Origin: Citricoccus sp. K5
GTDB taxonomy: Bacteria > Actinomycetota > Actinomycetes > Actinomycetales > Micrococcaceae
Reading direction: 5' to 3'
Assembly (NCBI RefSeq): GCF_902506195.1
Contig: NZ_LR732817.1
Location: 451,147 to 515,146 of the forward strand
DNA length: 64,000 nucleotides
The notes beneath the pieces were generated by a model. The model was not told where the DNA came from, ran no database searches, and was given only the letters and a program-made list of their open reading frames with translations. Below are positions 30,651 through 39,255 of this stretch, in pieces. How positions within the stretch are numbered: position 1 is the stretch's first letter; the number at the start of each line of letters is the position of its first letter. A program made the position numbers and the translations under genes.

Positions 30651-30738
30651 GAATGAGGGCTGGGGTCAGTACTAGGGCGAGAACTGAGGTCAGTACTGAA
30701 TGAGGGCTGAGGTCAGTACTGAATGAGGACCGAGGCAG
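30651..30738. repeat. 23-24 bp tandem repeat, about 3.7 copies, in a 331-base gene-free stretch
   Basis: Units at 30651-30673, 30674-30697, 30698-30720 and a partial one at 30721-30738 share the ending GAGGTCAGTACT. Each full copy contains AGTACT palindromes. The stretch between the HNH start (30430) and the GPP34 stop (30762) holds no gene; this repeat and the HNH 5' leader are all I see there. No spacers are present, so it is not a CRISPR array. Confidence 0.8.
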
Positions 30739-30761
30739 GCTGGGCCCGGGTCTGTGGATTC

Positions 30762-31406
30762 TCAGCCAGCGTTGGTAGCGACCGTGGCCATGGTGGACGC
30801 GGTGAAGGGGTCCACACGGCGCTTGACGGCCTCCACGGCAGGAATGTCGTGGGCGATCTCCTCAATGCGCCGGGACAGCTCGCGCCGGTCCATCTGGCCT
30901 CGGGCCGGGCCCAAGAGACCGTCGGCCACGTTGAGGGCCTTGAGAAGGCCGAGTTCCGTCGCCTCGGCGAGGGTGGCCGTGCGGTCGCCGGCGAGCACCT
31001 GACCCAACCGCTCACGCAGGGCGATCTCCGGGGCGGGGCTGGTGGTCATGAAGTGAGGCCCACCGAGGAAGCGGGACTCCTCGGTGACGATTCCCTGCCT
31101 GGCCAGGCTCCGGCCCACGGCCGTATCCGGGTCGAGCTGGGAACGGCCCACCAGGGTGGAGATCTTCTGCCCCGACATGGAGTCCAGGGCCGGCAGGACA
31201 GCATCCAGCGGGGCGTGGCCGGTCATCCCAGCCCGCACCACCGTGACCTGCGGGTCCTTGCCCTCCTGAGCGATCTCGATCGTCCCGAGCTCGGAGAGGT
31301 CGGCCAGAGCAGCCGCCGCGAGGCCATAGCGGCGGTATCCCCGCGCTCGGCCGGCCGTGCCGTAGTCCTTGTTCAGCAGGAGGAACATCTCTTCGACGAT
31401 GAGCAT
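30762..31406 (-). CDS. GPP34/GOLPH3-like phosphoprotein family
   Basis: 214-residue bacterial member of the GPP34 (Golgi phosphoprotein 3/Vps74-like) family, helical proteins that in eukaryotes bind PI4P; bacterial function is unknown, with a membrane-lipid link suspected. Family features are the N-terminal MLIVEEMFLLL, AAALADLSELG and the late helix ATLAEATELGLLKALNVADGL. ATG 31406 follows TAGGTT (31418-31413) by six bases, so a leaderless single-gene transcript is likely. Confidence 0.85.
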   Translation of the reverse strand: MLIVEEMFLLLNKDYGTAGRARGYRRYGLAAAALADLSELGTIEIAQEGKDPQVTVVRAGMTGHAPLDAVLPALDSMSGQKISTLVGRSQLDPDTAVGRSLARQGIVTEESRFLGGPHFMTTSPAPEIALRERLGQVLAGDRTATLAEATELGLLKALNVADGLLGPARGQMDRRELSRRIEEIAHDIPAVEAVKRRVDPFTASTMATVATNAG

Positions 31407-31488
31407 GCCACCAACCTAACAAGGTACCGGGCTGCCCGTCGCGTCCCGCTGGCCGCCGCCTCACCCGCCAGCAGTCTCACCCACGAGA

Positions 31489-31522
31489 ACGGCGGCGCAC
31501 CGGGGAACCGGTGCGCCGCCGT
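31489..31522 (-). terminator. Strong hairpin downstream of greA
   Basis: Perfect 15-bp arms 31489-31503 and 31508-31522 close a GGAA tetraloop. It lies 75 bases after the greA stop, between greA and the GPP34 promoter, and could block read-through. There is no T-run on either side. Confidence 0.7.
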
Positions 31523-31596
31523 CGGGAAAGCGGTGTGCAGGGAACAAGCCCTGCCGGGCGGAGCAGGCTGTCAGCGACAGGTCCGCCCCGTGAGGA

Positions 31597-32088
31597 TCAC
31601 GGCTTGTACGGCTTGGCGGAGATGATCTCCACCGCGATGTCCTTGCCGTTCGGGGCGGCATAGGTCAGCTTGTCGCCGACCTTGGAGCCCTGGATGGCGG
31701 CGCCCAGCGGGGAGCGCTCGGAGTAGACGGTGATGGAGTCCTTGTCATCGGCGATCTCGCGGTTGCCGAAGAGGAAGGCCTCCAGGTCGCCGGCGATCTT
31801 GGCCTCCACGACCATGCCGGGCTCCACCACGCCGTTGTCCTCCGGGGAGGCGCCCACCTGGGCGGTCTCGAGTAGTCGCTTGAGCTCGATGATGCGGCCC
31901 TCGTTCTTGGACTGCTCCTCGCGAGCGGCGTGGTAGCCGCCGTTCTCCTTGAGGTCACCCTCTTCGCGCGCCTGCTCGATGCGGTCGATGATCTCCTGAC
32001 GGCCGGGTCCGGAGATCTGATCCAGTTCCAGCTTCAGGCGGTCGTAGGCCTCCTGGGTCAGCCAGGGAGCGCTATCGGTGTTGCTCAT
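31597..32088 (-). CDS. greA: Transcription elongation factor GreA
   Basis: 163-residue factor that enters the RNA polymerase secondary channel and stimulates cleavage of backtracked RNA. The N-terminal coiled coil carries EQAREEGDLKENGGYHAARE with the acidic tip residues, and the C-terminal globular domain ends with SPLGAAIQGSKVGD. Length matches the usual 158-164. Order greA-DUF4307-mca-small membrane protein is the same as Rv1080c-Rv1083 in M. tuberculosis. Confidence 0.96.
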   Translation of the reverse strand: MSNTDSAPWLTQEAYDRLKLELDQISGPGRQEIIDRIEQAREEGDLKENGGYHAAREEQSKNEGRIIELKRLLETAQVGASPEDNGVVEPGMVVEAKIAGDLEAFLFGNREIADDKDSITVYSERSPLGAAIQGSKVGDKLTYAAPNGKDIAVEIISAKPYKP

Positions 32089-32210
32089 GGACGCGTGTCT
32101 CCTTCGAATTGCTCGTCAGCGGCCATCCGGTACGCCACTGAGGGATTGCCGGTGCTGCCGCACACATGATGCTGAGCCGCCGATTGCGGCCCGGGGGGCG
32201 ATCATGCAAG

Positions 32211-32266
32211 AACCCCGCCGGCGGAGCCACCCGGTGTTCCACGGGAAGCCCCAGACAGGCGGGGTT
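32211..32266 (-). terminator. Intrinsic terminator after the DUF4307 gene
   Basis: Outer 9-bp arms AACCCCGCC (32211-32219) and GGCGGGGTT (32258-32266) enclose a 38-base region able to pair further. Read on the minus strand it ends GGCGGGGTTCTTGC, a stem followed by a short T-rich stretch. It lies 67 bases past the DUF4307 stop and upstream of greA. Confidence 0.65.
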
Positions 32267-32332
32267 GAAACGTACTACTTCTGATTCTAACGGATGTGCT
32301 TCAGATACGTCATATTCAAGGTGATGTGCGTC

Positions 32333-32800
32333 TCATGAGTCCTCTGGGTGCCAGCATGCGTTCACGCCGCCATTGACGCCGAGCGCATCGGTGCGCAGGT
32401 CGACGTCGTAGTACGTCGGGGTGCCCGCTGGCCTGGAGTCCTCGGACGCCGGCTCCGGACCGATGGTGACGGTGCGCCAGCCGACCACGGCCTTCTCCTC
32501 CGAGAGCACCTGGATTGCGCACTGGACCGTGTCCTCAGGGTCCTTGGTGAGCTGGAACCGCACCGAGGCCTGCGTGGGGGACTCGATCGTGAAACCGACG
32601 TCCTTCCAACCCAGCGTCTGGGCGTTGGCTGAGGCGGTGAACCAGACGGTGACCCCCACGGCCAGGACGAGGGCCGCGGCGGCGATCCATTTTCCCCAGC
32701 GCTGAGCGAACGAGGGGCGGATTCGTTGGGGGCGCCCATACCGGTTCGCTAGGCTGTCCATCGGAGCAGGCTCCGCCGAGGCCTGGGGTGTAGAAGTCAT
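32333..32800 (-). CDS. DUF4307 membrane protein
   Basis: 155-residue protein with about 37 cytoplasmic residues, one membrane helix (WIAAAALVLAVGVTVWF) and an extracytoplasmic beta-rich domain, as in Rv1081c. I chose ATG 32800 because GGAG lies just upstream and TACCAT eight bases beyond; the frame continues open past it without family-like sequence. It is divergent from mca, with which it is conserved in actinobacteria. Function is unknown. Confidence 0.85.
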   Translation of the reverse strand: MTSTPQASAEPAPMDSLANRYGRPQRIRPSFAQRWGKWIAAAALVLAVGVTVWFTASANAQTLGWKDVGFTIESPTQASVRFQLTKDPEDTVQCAIQVLSEEKAVVGWRTVTIGPEPASEDSRPAGTPTYYDVDLRTDALGVNGGVNACWHPEDS

Positions 32801-32936
32801 ATCACTCCATGGTATCCCGGCGCGTGACCGTCCACCGCAGTTCATTCCCTGGACCGACCGGTCCCCGAATAAGCCGTCCCGAACCCCCGCACACACCGGC
32901 GGGTGACCTCCGGGGCCGGAAAGCAGCCGAGGCCAC

Positions 32937-34028
32937 GTGAGCAGTACGAACCCGACCAACCTGGACGACCTGGAGCACCGGGACGGCATCGCTGCGCCGG
33001 AATTCGGGGTGTCCGTGGGGCAGACGTCGTACGGCTCCGTCGAGCCCGAGGTGCACCATGCCGTCCCTGAGGCCGGGGGAGTGCCGGCGTCCCAGGGACT
33101 GCGGCTGATGGCCGTCCACGCCCACCCGGATGACGAATCCTCGAAGGGCGCCGCCATGATGGCTGCCTACGAGGCCGCCGGGGCCGAAGTCATGGTCGTG
33201 ACCTGTACCGGAGGTGAGCGGGGAGACCTGCTCAACCCGGGCTACGGGGACACGGTGCGTCTGGACCGGGACATCACCGGCGTGCGGCGGACCGAGATGC
33301 AGGAGGCAGGGGCTGCTCTCGGCATCGAGCATCGGTGGCTCGGATTCATGGACTCCGGACTGCCCGAGGGTGATCCGATGCCCCCGTTGCCCTTCGGCAG
33401 CTTCGGTACCCTCCCCCTGGAGCAGGCGGCGGCCCCGTTGGTCAGGGTCATCCGTGAGTTCCGTCCGCACGTGCTGATCAGCTACGACGAGATCGGTGGC
33501 TACCCGCACCCGGACCACATCAAATCCCACGAGGTCACGGTGGAGGCCTACCGAGCCGCCGGGGACCCGGAGCGGTATCCCGGCACGGGCGAGGCCTGGA
33601 CCCCGTCCAAGCTCTACTACGACCGTGCCTTCAACCCGGACAAGTACCGGGCCCTGCACGAGGCCTACCTGGAGGCGGGCGAGGAGTCTCCGTACACGGA
33701 GCGGCTGGAGTGGTTCCGCAAGCTCCTGGAAGAGCAGGAGCGGGCGGAGGCCCAGGCGGCCGAGCAGGACGTGCCGTCCGCCACCGCCCCGGCCCGATTC
33801 CGGCTGACGCGCCACCAGGTCACCACCCAGATCCACGTGGCCGACTACTTCGAGCAGCGGGACAACGCCCTGCGTGCCCACCGCACCCAGATCGATCCGC
33901 AAGGGCAGTTCTTTGCCACGCCGAATGCCCTGCTGCGGCGGACCTGGCCGTGGGAGGACTACGTGCTGATCGATTCGCGCGTGGAGACCACGCTGCCGGA
34001 GACGGACCTCTTCACCGGACTGCGCTGA
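32937..34028 (+). CDS. mca: Mycothiol S-conjugate amidase
   Basis: Zinc amidase that cleaves mycothiol S-conjugates so toxins leave as mercapturic acids. The 363-residue protein has the metal motif AVHAHPDDESSKG, GERGD, and the second ligand pair YPHPDHIKSHE of the MshB/Mca fold. GTG 32937 precedes about 50 poorly conserved residues; GAGG is four bases upstream. Mca rather than MshB is favoured by length and by the greA/DUF4307 context (Rv1082). It implies the organism makes mycothiol. Confidence 0.93.
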   Translation: MSSTNPTNLDDLEHRDGIAAPEFGVSVGQTSYGSVEPEVHHAVPEAGGVPASQGLRLMAVHAHPDDESSKGAAMMAAYEAAGAEVMVVTCTGGERGDLLNPGYGDTVRLDRDITGVRRTEMQEAGAALGIEHRWLGFMDSGLPEGDPMPPLPFGSFGTLPLEQAAAPLVRVIREFRPHVLISYDEIGGYPHPDHIKSHEVTVEAYRAAGDPERYPGTGEAWTPSKLYYDRAFNPDKYRALHEAYLEAGEESPYTERLEWFRKLLEEQERAEAQAAEQDVPSATAPARFRLTRHQVTTQIHVADYFEQRDNALRAHRTQIDPQGQFFATPNALLRRTWPWEDYVLIDSRVETTLPETDLFTGLR

Positions 34029-34146
34029 CCCGACGCCGGCCGGTATCGGCTGGGTGTCAGCCGCGTGCTGGCCGCACGGTTGCCGTAGGTCGGCCGCTCG
34101 CCTCCGCGGGCTGGCCCGTCGCGTGGGGACGGTAGACTGGGTGACC

Positions 34147-34587
34147 GTGATCGCCTTCCTTCCCCTTGCCGTATCCCCTTCTGCCGCCCCCGCGTCCAGC
34201 AGTGGTGGCGAGGCCTCGGAACAGCCGCTGCCCGGGGTGCAGGAACCGACGCTGCGTCCCGGACTTGACCAGACCGAGGTCACGCCCGGCATTGAGGGAT
34301 TCCTGTTCACGGCGCTGATGGTGGCCATGGCCATCGTGGTCATCCGCCTCATGGTCCGGTCGGTCCGGCGGGTACAGTACCGGTCCTCGCAGGCCGAGGA
34401 CATGCTCGTCGAGCGCTACCAGGGGCACCTGCCAGAAGATGTGCGCCATCCCCACGACGAGGTGGACGCGGACTCGCGAGCCGCCTCCGACGTCGATCTC
34501 CAGCGGGCCCGGCTCCAGAAGAAGTACCCGGGCTACCTTGACAGCCCCGCACCGGAGCCGAAGGGCCCGGACTCCGGCCGCGACTGA
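34147..34587 (+). CDS. Small single-pass membrane protein (Rv1083-like position)
   Basis: About 146 residues: a short secretory or hydrophobic N-terminus, a Ser/Pro/Glu-rich stretch, one clear membrane helix (GFLFTALMVAMAIVVIRLMV) and an acidic cytoplasmic tail ending in LQKKYPGYLD. TAGACT at 34133-34138 lies eight bases before GTG 34147, so leaderless; GTG 34141 is an alternative. It follows mca as Rv1083 does in M. tuberculosis. No function known. Confidence 0.75.
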   Translation: MIAFLPLAVSPSAAPASSSGGEASEQPLPGVQEPTLRPGLDQTEVTPGIEGFLFTALMVAMAIVVIRLMVRSVRRVQYRSSQAEDMLVERYQGHLPEDVRHPHDEVDADSRAASDVDLQRARLQKKYPGYLDSPAPEPKGPDSGRD

Positions 34588-34627
34588 TCTCGGACTCAAT
34601 CGGGCCGAAATCGGGCTGGGTCGTCGA

Positions 34628-35293
34628 TCAGACGCCGGCCCCGGCGCAGGCCGCGGTCAGCAGTCCGCGCAACTGCACCGCCGAATGGCTGCCGTTGAAG
34701 ATCTCCGTGCCGGGCTGGAAGACACGACCGGCGGCGAGCGGGCCGGCGTCGACGGCATCGAAGCCGATCCGGTCGATGAAGGCGCCCACCAGGGCACGCG
34801 ATGACTCATGATCGCTGGCGACGGCCAGGGCACGGCGGTCCGCGGCGCCGGGGGCTCGATGATCGGCCTCCAGGTCGTGGTAGCCGATGTGGTTCAGCGA
34901 CTTGACCAGGAGGGCGCCGTGCAGGTGGTCCTGGATGATCTCACTGGTGGAGCGGGCGTCCCGCTCGAAATGCGGCTGCTCGCCGTCCGTGGGGGCCCAG
35001 TAATTCATGACGTCGACGACGGTCCGGCCGGCAAAGTGCGCAGGGTCCAGATCTCGGTACCTCCGCAACGGGATCGCGATGACGGTCAGGTCCGTCTCCG
35101 CCAGCTCCGCCGCATCGACGGCGACGGCGCCCGGCGTGACGATCTCGGCCAGCAGGGAGATCTCCCCGGCGGGTTTGGCGGTGGCGATGCGAACCTCGTA
35201 GCCCGATTCGACTGCCCGGCGGGCCACTGCTGCCCCGACTCGGCCTGCGCCGAGGATGCCGATGCTGCCGGGGGTGACTGCCGTGGTCGTCAT
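34628..35293 (-). CDS. NAD(P)-binding oxidoreductase (NADP/F420 reductase-like)
   Basis: 221-residue Rossmann protein starting with GSIGILGAGRVGAAVARR, the nucleotide motif, followed by features of the F420-dependent NADP reductase/pyrroline-5-carboxylate reductase family (NAD_binding_10/F420_oxidored): VVDVMNYWAP and SLNHIGYHDLE. ATG 35293 has AAAGGAA upstream. No F420 gene is nearby, so cofactor use is open. It interrupts the mca-hemolysin III neighbourhood known in mycobacteria. Confidence 0.8.
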   Translation of the reverse strand: MTTTAVTPGSIGILGAGRVGAAVARRAVESGYEVRIATAKPAGEISLLAEIVTPGAVAVDAAELAETDLTVIAIPLRRYRDLDPAHFAGRTVVDVMNYWAPTDGEQPHFERDARSTSEIIQDHLHGALLVKSLNHIGYHDLEADHRAPGAADRRALAVASDHESSRALVGAFIDRIGFDAVDAGPLAAGRVFQPGTEIFNGSHSAVQLRGLLTAACAGAGV

Positions 35294-35434
35294 GGATTCC
35301 TTTGCCGTGGGTGCGTCACATGCGGTGGCTCACGACCGTGCCGGAGCGCGGCGCGCGAGACCGATGGTTCTCGAGTCAGAGTTCACTGAAGGAAACACAA
35401 GCGAGTGGCATGGGTATTCCTGCCGTGGCTGAGG

Positions 35435-36265
35435 TCACCCCCGCAACCGGTCGGTGTCCGCCTCGTCCGTGAACCGGCCGTCCGAACCGCTCGCTCTTAC
35501 CCGGTGCACGTCCAGGCGCCGCTGCAAAGTGGACCGCCAGCTCTCCGGCACCCCGGGAGAGTCCAGGATCCGCTCGATGGCCTGGATGTCACCCTTGTCC
35601 ACGTTCATCACGCGGGACAGCTCGGCCAGGTCCACCGCGCCGGGGGTGCGCTCGGCCAGCCTCATCACCTGCCCGGCCTGCAGGGTCCCCGGTGTCAGCA
35701 CCCGGAGGTACCATCCGGTGCGGCCGGTGGACTGGACGCGGCGGGCCAGATCGGGGATGCCCCACCGGGAGGACAGTTTCCAGCAGGGACGCCGTGACTG
35801 CGTCACCTGCAGCCGGACTCCCTCCACCTCCCAGACGTCCTCCAAGCAGACCTCGGACTCCGTCAGGCCGTCCACGGTGAGGTTCTCGAAGAGGGCGCCC
35901 TCCGGCAGGTCGAGCCCCTCTGCCTGCCAAGCGGCGTAGTGGGCCCGTCCGTAGCACAGCAGGGCCTTCTCGGGGCCGCCGTGGTGGACCACATCGCCCT
36001 GCCCGTCGCCCGCCAGACCGGTGAGTCCGAGGTCCACCGGTCCCTCCACCGGTTCCTTGAAGGAGCCCGTGGGAACCTCCTCGTCCCGCCACCGCACCGT
36101 GCGGACGTGGCCCACCCGCACGGCGGTGATCGTTCCGCTGGGGGCAGAGGCTCCCGTGCCCGTGGGGGTGCTGGACGTGGCCGTGGGGGTGCTGGACGTG
36201 GCGGGGATGCTGGAGATGCTGGAGTGCCGGGGAGAGCGGGGTCCGGTGGGCATGCCCCCATCCAA
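35435..36265 (-). CDS. MOSC domain-containing protein (YiiM-like)
   Basis: 276-residue (or 272 from an in-frame ATG at 36253) MOSC-domain protein of the YiiM group. The core starts near residue 44 with VGHVRTVRW and has GDGQGDVVHHGGPEKALLCY and the metal-sulfur-carrier-type cysteine in SRRPCWKLSSRWG. A C-terminal three-alpha-helix domain, LSRVMNVDKGDIQAIERIL, is typical of YiiM, which reduces N-hydroxylated compounds with molybdenum cofactor. The N-terminal 43 residues are a Ser/Thr/Pro linker built from a duplicated 21-base unit. Confidence 0.88.
   Translation of the reverse strand: MDGGMPTGPRSPRHSSISSIPATSSTPTATSSTPTGTGASAPSGTITAVRVGHVRTVRWRDEEVPTGSFKEPVEGPVDLGLTGLAGDGQGDVVHHGGPEKALLCYGRAHYAAWQAEGLDLPEGALFENLTVDGLTESEVCLEDVWEVEGVRLQVTQSRRPCWKLSSRWGIPDLARRVQSTGRTGWYLRVLTPGTLQAGQVMRLAERTPGAVDLAELSRVMNVDKGDIQAIERILDSPGVPESWRSTLQRRLDVHRVRASGSDGRFTDEADTDRLRG
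36160..36201 (-). repeat. Perfect 21-bp tandem duplication in the MOSC gene 5' end
   Basis: The 21 bases at 36160-36180 are repeated exactly at 36181-36201. They encode TSSTPT(A/G) twice in the linker before the MOSC domain. Confidence 0.85.
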
Positions 36266-36343
36266 CCACCACCGTCCGTCTCGCGGTGGAACTGACCGCT
36301 GGCTGGTGGATGGCGGGCGCCTGCGCGTCGGGCGCGGAGGACG

Positions 36344-37090
36344 TCACACCTGCAGGACCGCCAGCACGATCGCGATGTAGTGACAGACGAAGCCGCCGAT
36401 GGTGAAGGCGTGGAACAGTTCGTGGAAGCCGAACCACTCGCGGTGGAAGTTGGGTTTCTTCAGCGCATAGAACACGGCGCCGATGATGTAGCACGCGCCG
36501 CCCACGCAGACCAGGACGGCGGCAGCGGCCTGGGCCGCGAAGAAGTCGCCGATGTACAGCAGGGCCGCCAGTCCCAGCAGGATGTAGACCGGGGTGTAGA
36601 GCCAGCGCGGAGCCGAGGTCCAGAAGACGCGGAAGGCGACGCCGGCCAGCGCGCCGATCCAGACGCCGGCCAGCAGGAGCGTGGCCTTGTCCTCCGGCAG
36701 GAGGGCCACGGCCAGGGGCGTGTAGGTGCCGGCGATGACCAGCATGATGTTGGTGTGGTCGATGCGCTTCAGCACGAGGGCGACCTGCGGTGACCACTGC
36801 ACGAGGTGGTAGACGGCCGAGACGGAGAACAGCAGGAGGCCGGTCAGCGCGTAGATCGCGCTGGCCCACTTCAGGCCCGCTGTGGGGGCCAGGGCCACCA
36901 GGACGATCCCGGCGACCAGGGTGAGCGGCGCCATGACGGCGTGGCTCATGCCTCGGAGCCGGGGCTTGAATTCGGGATGCTCGGGATCCATGATTCGGTC
37001 CAGTCGCCACGTCCGTGAGGGTCTGGCGTCATGCTGGGGCGCGGCAGCCGCGCCGCCTGCGGACTGTTTGCCCGAGGGGGAATGGACCAT
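36344..37090 (-). CDS. trhA: Hemolysin III family (PAQR) membrane protein
   Basis: 248-residue seven-helix membrane protein of the HlyIII/PAQR family (Rv1085c position). Conserved metal-site features are visible: SAVYHLVQW, IDHTNIMLVIAGTYTP and FHELFHAFTIGGFVCHY, carrying Ser/Asp/His ligands. Bacterial members are thought to influence membrane fluidity or act as hydrolases; haemolysis is doubtful. ATG 37090 follows TAGTCT (37103-37098) by seven bases, so leaderless. It diverges from the prenyl transferase gene. Confidence 0.9.
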   Translation of the reverse strand: MVHSPSGKQSAGGAAAAPQHDARPSRTWRLDRIMDPEHPEFKPRLRGMSHAVMAPLTLVAGIVLVALAPTAGLKWASAIYALTGLLLFSVSAVYHLVQWSPQVALVLKRIDHTNIMLVIAGTYTPLAVALLPEDKATLLLAGVWIGALAGVAFRVFWTSAPRWLYTPVYILLGLAALLYIGDFFAAQAAAAVLVCVGGACYIIGAVFYALKKPNFHREWFGFHELFHAFTIGGFVCHYIAIVLAVLQV

Positions 37091-37282
37091 GGCTCCCAGA
37101 CTACTCCCGGAAACAGTGGATTACCCGTGGGTAGACCTGTTCGGCCACCGGGCGGGGCGGGCCACTGGTGCGCCGCCAGGCTGGCAGTTCGCTACCGTAG
37201 GAACGGACGAACCACCCGCACCACGACGTTTCAGGTGCCGCTCGGATCTGCGGCACGTCCATCGGCCAGACAGGGGACGACC

Positions 37283-38056
37283 ATGAACCTCCCGAACGTC
37301 CTCTACAGCTTCTATGAGCGCCGCCTGGCCTCCAGCCTCGACCGCGAGAAGCTGCCCCGGCACATCGGGGTGGTGCTGGACGGCAATCGGCGCTGGGCCA
37401 AGGCCTCGGGGGCGACGACGGCGGACGGTCACCAGGCCGGCGCTGAGAAGATCCACGAGTTCCTCGGCTGGTGTGACGAGTTCGGTATCAAGGTCGTCAC
37501 CCTGTACATGCTGTCCACGGACAACATGGGCCGCCCTCCGGAGGAACTGTCCCAGCTGGTGGGGATCATCGGCAACACCCTGAAGCGCCTCGGGGACGGG
37601 CTGGCCAACGGTCACCGGGTACGGGTCCAGGCCGTCGGCGCCCCGGACCTGCTGCCGGCCGGGTTGGCCGAGACCCTGACCGACCTCCAGGCGCGGACCG
37701 CCGATGCCGAGGGCGTCCACGTGAACGTGGCCGTGGGCTACGGAGGGCGCCGGGAGATCGTGGATGCCGTCAAGGAGCTCCTGCTGGAGGCGGACGCAGC
37801 GGGCCACTCCGCTGCCGCCGTTGCCGGTGAGCTCAGCGACGAGCAGATCTCCGGCCGCCTCTACACGCGTGGACAACCGGACCCCGACCTGGTGATCCGC
37901 ACCTCCGGGGAGCAGCGGTTGTCCGGGTTCCTGATGTGGCAGTCCGCCTACTCCGAGTTCTACTTCTGCGAGGCCCTCTGGCCTGACTTCCGCCGCGTGG
38001 ACTTCGTCCGCGCCCTCCGGGACTTCGCCTCCCGCCAGCGCCGCTTCGGCTCCTGA
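37283..38056 (+). CDS. uppS: cis-prenyl transferase (short-chain Z-isoprenyl diphosphate synthase type)
   Basis: 257-residue cis-prenyltransferase condensing isopentenyl diphosphate onto allylic diphosphates. VVLDGNRRWAK is the catalytic Asp/substrate motif, followed by RTSGEQRLSGFLMWQ and FDFYF-like YSEFYFCEALWPDF. Position after hemolysin III matches Rv1086, which makes Z,E-farnesyl diphosphate as primer for decaprenyl phosphate, so this may be the short-chain enzyme rather than the main undecaprenyl/decaprenyl synthase. ATG 37283 has AGGGGA eight bases upstream. TACCGT at 37192-37197 could be a -10. Confidence 0.9.
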   Translation: MNLPNVLYSFYERRLASSLDREKLPRHIGVVLDGNRRWAKASGATTADGHQAGAEKIHEFLGWCDEFGIKVVTLYMLSTDNMGRPPEELSQLVGIIGNTLKRLGDGLANGHRVRVQAVGAPDLLPAGLAETLTDLQARTADAEGVHVNVAVGYGGRREIVDAVKELLLEADAAGHSAAAVAGELSDEQISGRLYTRGQPDPDLVIRTSGEQRLSGFLMWQSAYSEFYFCEALWPDFRRVDFVRALRDFASRQRRFGS

Positions 38057-38173
38057 CGCACGACGCCGGCCCCGGCAGTGGAGGCCGTCGCCCCAGGAAC
38101 GTTCGGGAAGTCCTCGGGAAATGCTGACCGGCCGGAAACTTGCTGGTCACCTCGGCAGGGTGGGGTGGAACCT

Positions 38174-38941
38174 ATGCTGCCTTGGATCTCCCGTTACGCC
38201 CTGTTGCTCTCCGGACCACGACGCACCCCACTGTTCGATCGCCATCTGGCCTTCCTCTTGGTGGTGATCGCCGGAGCCCTCAATTCGGTGGGCTTCGTGG
38301 TGGTGGGCCTCTACACCTCGCACATGACCGGTGTGACCGCTTCGGCGGCTGACAATATCGTCACCGCGAACTGGGGCATGGTCGGCGCCGGTGTGCTGAG
38401 CATCGTGTTCTTCGTGCTCGGAGCCATGAGCTGCACCGTGCTCTTCACGTGGGGCCGGCGTCGGCGTCTGTCCAGCCGCTATGCGAACGTCCTGACCCTC
38501 GAGGGGCTGCTGATCCTGCTCATGGGGTTGTTCGCCGGCACGGTGGACGGTCCCGGCTACGAGGAGGTGCTGGTGGCGCCGTTGTGTTTCACCATGGGAC
38601 TGCAGAACGCGCTCATCACCAAGATCCGCGACTTTCCCGTCCGCACCACCCATGTCACCGGCATGGTCACCGATATCGCCGTGGAGCTCGGGCGGCTGGT
38701 CTACCGCAACGGTGACCAGGTCGGCGTCATGGCTGACAAGGAGAAACTGGGCGTGCTCAGTACCCTCGTCGGACTCTTCTTCGTGGGCGGAGTCGTCGGA
38801 ACCCTCGGGTACTGGTGGCTCGGGCTCAACGTCCTCATGGTCGGCGCCTGCCTCATCCTGTTGGCGTCGCTTCCGCCGGTCCTCCGCGACGCGCTGGGCC
38901 GTGGGACCCGATTCACCCAGCGGGTCCGGGTCTCGACGTGA
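38174..38941 (+). CDS. DUF1275 (YoaK family) membrane protein
   Basis: 255-residue membrane protein, about six helices, of the YoaK/DUF1275 family; function unknown. GALNSVGFVVVGLYTSHMTGVTA and MGLQNALITKI are the two family hallmarks. I chose ATG 38174, which has GGTGG upstream and precedes LPWISRYALLL; an in-frame start at 38078 would add an unlikely polar stretch. Single gene downstream of uppS by about 115 bases. Confidence 0.85.
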   Translation: MLPWISRYALLLSGPRRTPLFDRHLAFLLVVIAGALNSVGFVVVGLYTSHMTGVTASAADNIVTANWGMVGAGVLSIVFFVLGAMSCTVLFTWGRRRRLSSRYANVLTLEGLLILLMGLFAGTVDGPGYEEVLVAPLCFTMGLQNALITKIRDFPVRTTHVTGMVTDIAVELGRLVYRNGDQVGVMADKEKLGVLSTLVGLFFVGGVVGTLGYWWLGLNVLMVGACLILLASLPPVLRDALGRGTRFTQRVRVST

Positions 38942-39255
38942 ATCGGTAGGCGTGGCTCGCGCGGGCCGATCCGGCGCTCGCTGCAACGGTCTCTCTCGGT
39001 TCATGCAGAGTTAATCCGCCACCCGGGATTCCTGACGACATTTCCGCGGCCGGAGGCCTACGGTGGTGGTATCAGTCACCGGCGGGAGCGAACGGGCCAC
39101 CTGGTTCCGCATCCGCATCCCGTGGATTGATCGGAAAGGCCAGGCCGTATGCCGTCACTCCAGACAGCACGCAGCGGGGGCCGTTCCGGCCCCGGGCCGG
39201 ACCGTCCCACCCCGCCCTCGATCATCGGGGCGTGCGCCCCGGTCTGGAGTCCACC
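38942..39255. other. 314-base gene-free stretch before the PIN-PhoH gene
   Basis: No convincing ORF, RNA or repeat seen. TACGGT at 39059-39064 could be a -10 for the downstream gene, leaving a leader of nearly 190 bases, but no matching -35 is evident. The downstream frame stays open back to 39127 without conserved sequence. Confidence 0.4.

Noticed and set aside
30651-30738. Possible CRISPR array
   Set aside because: Repeats are directly adjacent without spacers and no cas genes are present.
37031-37282. Upstream extension of the prenyl transferase to 37031
   Set aside because: The added residues are Arg/Pro/Gly-rich, overlap the divergent hemolysin III start and lack similarity to the family; ATG 37283 has a ribosome site.
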